Assembly (NCBI GenBank): GCA_948470005.1
Contig: CAOKNI010000035.1
Location: 1-10,335 of the forward strand
DNA length: 10,335 nt
Origin: an uncultured Mycoplasmatota bacterium
GTDB lineage: Bacteria; Bacillota_I; Bacilli_A; RF39; UBA660
Reading direction: 5' to 3'
This document shows positions 5,473-10,335 of this stretch, piece after piece (the stretch's first letter is position 1; every line of letters starts with the position of its first letter). Below the pieces are notes generated by a model. That model did no database searches, was not told the DNA's origin, and was given only the letters and a program-made list of their open reading frames with translations. A program made the position numbers and the translations under genes.

Positions 5473-6271
5473 TTTTATCACCTTTTACTTTAACAATAGT
5501 CGAAGTCTCGCTTAAATATTTATAAGGATATAATGTTTCTAAATCATCTTCGCTATTTAATATTTTAAGAACTTCATCATTACTTAAGAATATCGTGTTT
5601 ACAAAATTATATAAAACATTTTTCCTATTTCTTAAAACAAGAGCATTAAAAGGATGAGCAGTATATATTACTGTACCATAGGAATTTTCAATTATTTTAA
5701 ATTTCTTTTTACTTATTTCTTCTTCAAGTAGAGAAATCTCTGGAACATTACGCGAAAAATATTTATTATAATTAGTTAAAAGAGTTCTTCTCGAATACAT
5801 AATACTTACATGACCAAAAGTATATAAAACTAAAGGCTTAGGAGAATTATTTAAGATACTATCTATCTCCTCTATAGTTATATCAGTACTTACAACTACA
5901 CTATCAACATAATTTAAAAAGGAATTTATACTTTCGTAATTGCAATTAAAATGACTAAGAAAAAGAATTTTAGAAATATTTATTTTTTCTTTTAAGAGAA
6001 TATTTAGTACTCCTATATCATCAAAAACTATTCCTTTAATATTTTTAGGTAGATTTTTTAAAAAAGATTTAACTCTCTCAATACTTTCGTTATCAAATAA
6101 ACGGTTTAAATAAATATAGGCATCTTCTTTAATATCGTTTAAATTAAATGTTTTTGGAAAACCAACACAAAAATCAGTAATGGGAAAAAGAAAAGTTATA
6201 TCTTTTTGGCCTTTTAGGCGTTTAACGAGCTCTAAATTACTAACTAAAAGTAATGTTTTATTTTTTTTCAT
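5465..6271 (-). CDS. Divergent U32 family protein (YrrN-like partner of TrhP)
   Basis: A 268-aa protein placed exactly where B. subtilis has yrrN (trhP1), and so a probable partner in tRNA U34 hydroxylation. The segment GHVSIMYSRRTLLTNY (153-168) lines up without gaps with the cluster-binding segment of the downstream TrhP (164-179). The two TrhP cysteines there are Ser156 and Thr163 here. Only Cys35 and Cys110 occur in the whole protein, so an iron-sulphur cluster of the U32 type is unlikely. The U32 signature KVEGR is also absent. It overlaps trmR by 14 bases and trhP by 8, and its ribosome binding site is weak, consistent with translational coupling. It ends in TGA. Function may be structural, stabilising TrhP, rather than catalytic; that is inference. 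Confidence 0.72.
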   Translation of the reverse strand: MKKNKTLLLVSNLELVKRLKGQKDITFLFPITDFCVGFPKTFNLNDIKEDAYIYLNRLFDNESIERVKSFLKNLPKNIKGIVFDDIGVLNILLKEKINISKILFLSHFNCNYESINSFLNYVDSVVVSTDITIEEIDSILNNSPKPLVLYTFGHVSIMYSRRTLLTNYNKYFSRNVPEISLLEEEISKKKFKIIENSYGTVIYTAHPFNALVLRNRKNVLYNFVNTIFLSNDEVLKILNSEDDLETLYPYKYLSETSTIVKVKGDKND

Positions 6272-6854
6272 CTTTTTTCGTACTCACTGACAAGCCATCG
6301 CCGACATCATAAAAAGTAGTATCAAATTCTTTATTTTCTTTTAAAAACTCAATATAATCTTCAATTTTTCCAACTAGGCTACGTAGATTTTTAGACTCAA
6401 TTTCTTCAGATTTGCCAACATTTCCATGAAATTTTAAGTTATCGGTAATAATAGCACCATTATCTTTTAAGAAATATTTAAATTTTTCAAAATATTTGGT
6501 ATATTGACCTTTAGCCGCATCAATAAAAATTAAATCATAAGAAACATTTGTTAAGTTTACTTCTAATGCATCTTGGAAAACAACGTTGATTTTATTTTCA
6601 AAACCACATTTTTTAACATTTTTTAAACATTCCATATAGCGAGTGTTATCACGTTCAATAGTTGTAACATTTATATCGGGTGCAACACTTGCCATTAAAA
6701 TAGCGGAATAGCCAATTGCACTACCTATTTCTAAAATATTTACCACACGATTTGCTTTTATATATTTCATAATAAAAGCGATCGATTCTTTTTCAATAAT
6801 AGGGACGTTATGTTCGGAGGCATAACTTTCCATTTCTAAAATTAATTCTTTCAT
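6258..6854 (-). CDS. trmR: tRNA 5-hydroxyuridine O-methyltransferase (TrmR/YrrM-like)
   Basis: A SAM-dependent class I methyltransferase of the COMT-like O-methyltransferase family; in B. subtilis the yrrM product methylates ho5U34 to mo5U34 in tRNA. The 198-aa sequence shows the SAM motif ILEIGSAIGYS (40-50), an acidic strand end TTIERD (64-69), and metal-site residues in IFIDAAKGQY (109-118, Asp112) and IITDNLKFHG (135-144, Asp138 and Asn139). The ATG at 6854 is preferred over one at 6881 because TAAGGAG, which contains the mltG stop codon, sits about seven bases upstream. Its place before two U32 genes supports the tRNA role over small-molecule methylation. It overlaps the next gene by 14 bases. 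Confidence 0.87.
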   Translation of the reverse strand: MKELILEMESYASEHNVPIIEKESIAFIMKYIKANRVVNILEIGSAIGYSAILMASVAPDINVTTIERDNTRYMECLKNVKKCGFENKINVVFQDALEVNLTNVSYDLIFIDAAKGQYTKYFEKFKYFLKDNGAIITDNLKFHGNVGKSEEIESKNLRSLVGKIEDYIEFLKENKEFDTTFYDVGDGLSVSTKKDEKK

Positions 6855-6865
6855 TTTTAATCTCC

Positions 6866-7936
6866 TTAATATGTAAACCAAAGACCTGAGGCTTTAAGTT
6901 CATTAGTTTTTGCAACATGCTCATTATAGGTTTTGGTAAAGTAAGTTTTTTTATTTTTATCAGCAACAAAATAGAAATATTCATGTTTACTAGGATTAAG
7001 GGTTGCTTTAATAGATTCTAAGCTAGGATTACTAATAGGGCCAATAGGAAGACCAGATATAGCACAAACTCCTCTAGTATTGTAAGGATTACAATCATCT
7101 ATTTCTTTTTGATATAAATCGCTTGAAAAATCTTTTTTAACACCATAATAAGTAGTGACATCGCTTCCTAAAGGCCAATTATCATTTAGTCTATTATAGA
7201 AAACTCCTGCGACACCCTTTCGATCATCAGAATTAGCGCCCTCGCTTTCTACAATGCTCGCCATCGTTATGATTTCATGAATAGTATATGATGAATTATT
7301 TAAGATATCTTTAATACTCGTCAATTTATTATCAGTTTCATCTAACATTTTTATTATTATGTCCTTGATACTCGCATCATTATAAAATTCATAAGTATCA
7401 GGGAATAAATAACCTTCTAAGGGATAATAAATACCATCACTCAAAATGTCATCAGTTAAAAACCAATATTTAGTAATTAATTCTTGTAAAAAACTTTTAT
7501 CGTTCATACCATTTAAAACTTCTTCTAAAGTTGTATTAGTAGCACTAGCAATGGTATTAGCATAAGTAGTTAACTTCTTGCCTTCGATAAATTGAAGTTC
7601 ATAAGTACTTGCTTTAGATTCTTTTATTTTACCATCCGCAATTTTTTTTAGAATATCTGGAGTACTCATGTTTTTCGAAAGTTGATATTCTCCAGCTTGA
7701 AGATTTAATTTGCGATTAAAAAAAACATAAATATAAGATGATATTTTACTTTTTATCATACCTGCATCTTTAAGACTATTTATTATCTCTATTTTTCCAG
7801 TTTCTTTAGGAATTGTAAAGTCAATTAGCTTGGAGTCTTTAGCAACTGGGGTTAGGCCATAAAAATAAAGGCCGATAAATAAGATAATTAGGGCACTAAT
7901 TATCGATAATATAATTATCAAGTTTTTATTTTTCAT
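6866..7936 (-). CDS. mltG: Endolytic murein transglycosylase
   Basis: MltG (YceG-like) cleaves nascent peptidoglycan strands and helps set glycan length at the outer face of the membrane. The 356-aa protein has a short basic N-terminus, one membrane segment (about 5-27), a LysM-like region (about 36-108) and the YceG catalytic domain. That domain has LEGYLFPDTY (173-182), the catalytic Glu230 in MASIVESEG, VAGVFYNRL (242-250), and GLPIGPISNPS (295-305) near the C-terminus. The start at 7936 follows an AAGAGG site; an ATG at 7966 overlapping the DUF1292 stop would add ten residues and has no clear site. It is in the same order as yrrL in B. subtilis. Confidence 0.93.
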   Translation of the reverse strand: MKNKNLIIILSIISALIILFIGLYFYGLTPVAKDSKLIDFTIPKETGKIEIINSLKDAGMIKSKISSYIYVFFNRKLNLQAGEYQLSKNMSTPDILKKIADGKIKESKASTYELQFIEGKKLTTYANTIASATNTTLEEVLNGMNDKSFLQELITKYWFLTDDILSDGIYYPLEGYLFPDTYEFYNDASIKDIIIKMLDETDNKLTSIKDILNNSSYTIHEIITMASIVESEGANSDDRKGVAGVFYNRLNDNWPLGSDVTTYYGVKKDFSSDLYQKEIDDCNPYNTRGVCAISGLPIGPISNPSLESIKATLNPSKHEYFYFVADKNKKTYFTKTYNEHVAKTNELKASGLWFTY

Positions 7937-7958
7937 ATTTTTTACCTCTTTTATTCTT

Positions 7959-8234
7959 TTATTCATTCATTTTATCTTCAATTTGATTAAGAAGACTTTC
8001 AATTAAATTCCACTCTTTATCAGTTTCAATATTGCCAAGTTTAAGTTTATCACCAGTTTTATCGTAAGTTGCAGCATAAGTAATAATACTTCCAAATTCA
8101 TCTTTATTATTATCAGTAAAAACAATATAGCTTTTTTTTGTTTCATCCGAATCAAAGGTAAATAAAATTTCGTATTCAATTGTAATACCTTCATTATCAG
8201 TTACAGTAAAAAAACGCTCTTTTTCTTTATTCAT
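7959..8234 (-). CDS. yrzB: DUF1292 protein (YrzB-like)
   Basis: A 91-aa acidic, cytoplasmic protein of unknown function, with no signal peptide or membrane segment. The sequence ERFFTVTDNEGITIEYEILF (6-25), then KKSYIVFTDN (33-42) and the closing WNLIESLLNQIEDKM (75-89) fit the DUF1292 pattern, and the place between ruvX and mltG is that of yrzB in Bacilli. Its ATG overlaps the end of ruvX by 8 bases, with GGAGGTG inside the ruvX end, so it is translationally coupled. The family is found almost always in this operon, but its job is not known to me. Confidence 0.85.
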   Translation of the reverse strand: MNKEKERFFTVTDNEGITIEYEILFTFDSDETKKSYIVFTDNNKDEFGSIITYAATYDKTGDKLKLGNIETDKEWNLIESLLNQIEDKMNE

Positions 8235-8652
8235 GAGACACCTCCATCTTTAAAAAAGTATCTAAAATTATTAAGGCAGCAAGGCCATCTATTACTTTTT
8301 TCCTTTTCTCACGGCTAACATCAGCACTTAAAAGGATATTTTCGGCTTCCGTTGTTGTTAATCTTTCGTCTATAAGAACTACTGGAATGCTGATTTTAGA
8401 TTCTAATAGTTTTTTAAAATTCAAACTTCTTTTACTTGCATACCCATAAGAATTATTCATATTTTTGGGTAATCCTAAAGCAATTTTGGTTATTTCATAT
8501 TCATTTATTAATTTAATTGTTTCAGTCGCGGCAAATTCATAGTCTTCGCTCCGAAAGCGAATAACTTTTAAAAATCTAGCAATTGTACCCGTTTTATCTG
8601 TGATAGCTACTCCAAGGGTTTTGGTACCTAAATCAAGCCCTAAATAACGCAT
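8227..8652 (-). CDS. ruvX: RuvX/YqgF family nuclease
   Basis: An RNase H-fold nuclease of the YqgF family, linked in bacteria to 16S rRNA 5' end maturation and to Holliday junction resolution. The 141-aa sequence has the first-strand motif YLGLDLGTKTLGVA (3-16) with Asp7 as a metal ligand, GLPKNMNNS (60-68), IDERLTT (94-100), and the final acidic site IDGLAALIIL (121-130) with Asp122. Length is typical. An AGGAA site precedes the ATG, and a good promoter lies 34 bases upstream, making this the first gene of the ruvX-to-greA operon. In B. subtilis this gene is yrrK. Confidence 0.93.
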   Translation of the reverse strand: MRYLGLDLGTKTLGVAITDKTGTIARFLKVIRFRSEDYEFAATETIKLINEYEITKIALGLPKNMNNSYGYASKRSLNFKKLLESKISIPVVLIDERLTTTEAENILLSADVSREKRKKVIDGLAALIILDTFLKMEVSHE

Positions 8653-8685
8653 AAATAAATTCCTACTTTCTCAAGTACATTCAAT

Positions 8686-8714
8686 ATTTTAGCAAATTTT
8701 TAGTTAAAATACAA
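8686..8714 (-). promoter_or_regulatory. Promoter of the ruvX-to-greA operon
   Basis: -35 TTGTAT (8709-8714), 17-base spacer, -10 TAAAAT (8686-8691) with an extended TGC directly before it, on the minus strand. It has the same -35 and an extended -10 as the rplS promoter. It lies between the upstream terminator and ruvX. Confidence 0.7.
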
Positions 8715-8721
8715 GATTTAT

Positions 8722-8750
8722 CGTAAAAGAAAAACTTCTAGAAAGAAGTT
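8722..8750 (-). terminator. Rho-independent terminator after the InlB-repeat protein gene
   Basis: A perfect 7-bp stem, AACTTCT with AGAAGTT (8744-8750 and 8733-8739), and a 4-base loop, followed on the minus strand by a T-rich run. It overlaps the stop codon of the upstream gene by two bases and separates it from the ruvX operon. Confidence 0.8.
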
Positions 8751-10212
8751 ATCTTGTTATTGTATTCTCGTTATCATTTAAAGGATTCTCGTTTTTAAAA
8801 TTGGAATCAATAATGGTACAACCATTTTCATCAACGATAACACTAATAATTTCGCCAGTGTTTTCGATTTTTATCTCTATAGGATGGGGATAAATAAAGC
8901 CACCAAGGAATTTAATGAAATCAATGTCACTTTTAATGTCACCCTTATAACCCTCTTTTAAGGTTACATTGACTGTGATTTTTCCGCTATCTGTATTAAT
9001 AAGATACATATTGTTCAGATTGCTAGAATTCTCTATTTCCAAATTAATAATGGTATTATCACTATTACAAATAACCGATGCTTGTTTTTTATCTGCAGGA
9101 ATTACTATTTCGAGTGTTTTAGCAGTTAAAAAGATAAAGTTTTGACCTATATCATCATTTATAGTCACTTTTAAATGCTCTGGCGGATTATTAGAATCAC
9201 ATAAATAGTCTAACTTTGACCAATGATCAAATGAAGAATTCGTAATACTTAAATAGATATTAGGTCTTTTAAGAAAATAAGCCAAGTCTTCTTCGCTAAT
9301 TTGGGCATCTTTTAAAGATACATTACTTAAATTTAAATTAATAAGAGCATTTTTTAAAGATAAAGCAGTAAAATCCCCGGCAAGAGTTATTCTATAGTTA
9401 ATTTTTTCAGCAGGAAATTTAGGGATATTCAAGACATCTTCTGGAGTAAGATGAATATCTACATCTATTTTGGCTAAAAGGTCAGTATTATATTTTATAA
9501 CATCAATAAATTCTAAATAATCACTGGCCTTAAAAAAGTTAAAAACACATACTTTTCCATCCATTGCAAAAAAAGAATTAGAACTAAGCTCGGCAAATTT
9601 ATTTTCGCAGTAAGATTTAAATTCAGACAAATTAGAAAATTTAAGACTAATCCATTTAGCTTGTAAAACTGTATCAGTATCAATATTATCTCCATCATGG
9701 TACATTTTTCCATCTTCATAAAACCATCCCGCAAAATCATACCCTTCTTTTTGGGCAGGTTCAGGGCAAGAAATATTATTATTTGGTGTAAAAGTCTCAT
9801 AGCTTAAAACATCCTGGCCGTCAAAAAAAGTTATTTTAAATTCTTTTTCTTCATCAACAGAATCACTTGTGGAAGCATCAGGAGTAGCAGCGTAAGGAGA
9901 TACACATGAATTATAAAATAAAGCAGAACCAGAGATTACACCTAATAGAGCAAAAGCTGCAATCCACCTGTTAATTCTATTAATACGAGGCATTACCACT
10001 GGAGTTTTAATATACATCATAAGTTCTTTTTCAAGTTGTGTTTTTGCAGGTCCTTTAGCAACTATATATCGATTATACAAGTCTTTTAAAGATGCTAAAG
10101 TTCTTTGAGCCTCCTCAAAATCATCAGGTAAAATATCAATAACTTCTAGCCTTTTTATTTGGTATTCAAGGCTATCAATAAGATTTTTAATATCATTGGT
10201 CAACCTATTCAT
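8749..10212 (-). CDS. Membrane-anchored protein with InlB B-repeat domain
   Basis: No gene name recognised; 487 aa. Residues 1-80 are charged and helical, probably a cytoplasmic coiled region. One membrane segment follows (about 83-100, WIAAFALLGVISGSALFY), with Arg residues on the N-terminal side, so the rest should lie outside the cell. After a Ser/Asp/Thr-rich linker (104-124) comes a Listeria-Bacteroides (InlB B-type) repeat at about 125-188, with GYDFAGWFYEDGK (157-169) and a closing VLQAKW (182-187). The remaining 300 residues alternate short hydrophobic and Asn/Asp-rich segments (for example LSLKNALINLNLSNVSL) as in leucine-rich-repeat or beta-helix folds, but no family is recognised. 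There is no LPxTG sorting signal or C-terminal anchor. Start is backed by AAAGGGG and an own promoter. A surface or envelope role is inference. Confidence 0.8.
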   Translation of the reverse strand: MNRLTNDIKNLIDSLEYQIKRLEVIDILPDDFEEAQRTLASLKDLYNRYIVAKGPAKTQLEKELMMYIKTPVVMPRINRINRWIAAFALLGVISGSALFYNSCVSPYAATPDASTSDSVDEEKEFKITFFDGQDVLSYETFTPNNNISCPEPAQKEGYDFAGWFYEDGKMYHDGDNIDTDTVLQAKWISLKFSNLSEFKSYCENKFAELSSNSFFAMDGKVCVFNFFKASDYLEFIDVIKYNTDLLAKIDVDIHLTPEDVLNIPKFPAEKINYRITLAGDFTALSLKNALINLNLSNVSLKDAQISEEDLAYFLKRPNIYLSITNSSFDHWSKLDYLCDSNNPPEHLKVTINDDIGQNFIFLTAKTLEIVIPADKKQASVICNSDNTIINLEIENSSNLNNMYLINTDSGKITVNVTLKEGYKGDIKSDIDFIKFLGGFIYPHPIEIKIENTGEIISVIVDENGCTIIDSNFKNENPLNDNENTITR

Positions 10213-10236
10213 AAAAATTCCCCTTTAATGCCAACT

Positions 10237-10264
10237 ATAATACCACATTTTTGAAAAAATGCAA
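10237..10264 (-). promoter_or_regulatory. Promoter of the InlB-repeat protein gene
   Basis: -35 TTGCAT (10259-10264), 16-base spacer, -10 TATTAT (10237-10242) on the minus strand. The -10 is 24 bases before the start codon, giving a leader of about 18 bases that contains the ribosome binding site. Confidence 0.6.
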
Positions 10265-10298
10265 GAAAAAAATAATCTGGTGTAGTAATTTTATGATA

Positions 10299-10333
10299 AT
10301 GTCAGTATAGTTAGTTTTTTGAAAATGTCAGTA
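10299..10333. repeat. Direct repeat AATGTCAGTA, 25-base period, at the window edge
   Basis: AATGTCAGTA occurs at 10299-10308 and again at 10324-10333. On the minus strand each copy reads TACTGACATT. A related TGTAGTA lies at about 10280-10286. No gene is seen around it. Spaced short repeats of the TGACATT type are known at the ends of IS21-like insertion sequences, where the transposase binds, so this may be the edge of a mobile element that continues beyond the window; this is inference. Confidence 0.45.
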
Positions 10334-10335
10334 AG

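Noticed and set aside
8003..8194. Minus-strand ORF of 63 codons in another frame
   Set aside because: Shadow of the DUF1292 gene, with a skewed Leu/Ile/Lys composition typical of a wrong frame. The ORF at 9513-9800 is likewise a shadow inside the InlB-repeat gene.
9900..9960. Lipoprotein signal in the InlB-repeat protein
   Set aside because: A Cys follows the membrane segment (Cys103), but the preceding YNS does not fit a lipobox and the segment starts about 80 residues into the protein.

Overview
The window is AT-rich DNA in which every supported gene lies on the minus strand, so genes read from right to left. Gene content, order and signals (AGGAGG-type ribosome binding sites, sigma-A-like promoters with TG-extended -10 boxes, an rplS leader) indicate a low-GC Firmicute of the Bacilli/Mollicutes-related kind, possibly an uncultured gut lineage. 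UGA is used as a stop (the yrrN-like gene) and UGG encodes Trp, so the mycoplasma code is not in use. Species cannot be named from the sequence.

Right part (10335 to 8749): a 25-bp-spaced direct repeat at the edge, perhaps the start of a mobile element, then a promoter and a 487-aa membrane-anchored protein with a cytoplasmic coiled region, one membrane segment and an extracytoplasmic InlB-type B-repeat domain. It ends in its own terminator.

Middle (8714 to 3291): a conserved Bacillus-like operon, ruvX - DUF1292 (yrzB) - mltG - trmR - yrrN-like U32 - trhP (yrrO-like) - greA, tightly packed with overlaps. It follows the B. subtilis yrrK-yrzB-yrrL-yrrM-yrrN-yrrO-(udk)-greA order, but udk is absent. 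TrhP and TrmR are expected to act in sequence on tRNA U34 (hydroxylation, then O-methylation to mo5U). The yrrN-like U32 paralogue has non-Cys residues where two TrhP cluster cysteines align. rplS follows greA with its own promoter and a nested-hairpin leader that fits an L19 autoregulatory leader, and ends in a terminator.

The most unusual locus (3280 to 2736): directly behind the rplS terminator lies an orphan CheD-like gene. It has a good ribosome binding site but no ATG/GTG/TTG at the expected place (ATA sits there). It is split into two reading frames at a T TTA AAA TGA site where the second frame is -1 and begins with an overlapping ATGA. The parts joined match the layout of one CheD-fold protein (Cys and His retained). 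It is a frameshifted or decaying gene, a translationally coupled pair, or a programmed -1 frameshift.

Left part (2700 to 1): lepB (signal peptidase I) with its own promoter and terminator, then a NUDIX hydrolase very close to human MTH1, then an OLD-like ABC/AAA ATPase whose TOPRIM domain breaks off just after its first motif. A 241-bp gene-free stretch follows, then the first nine codons of another gene at the window edge.
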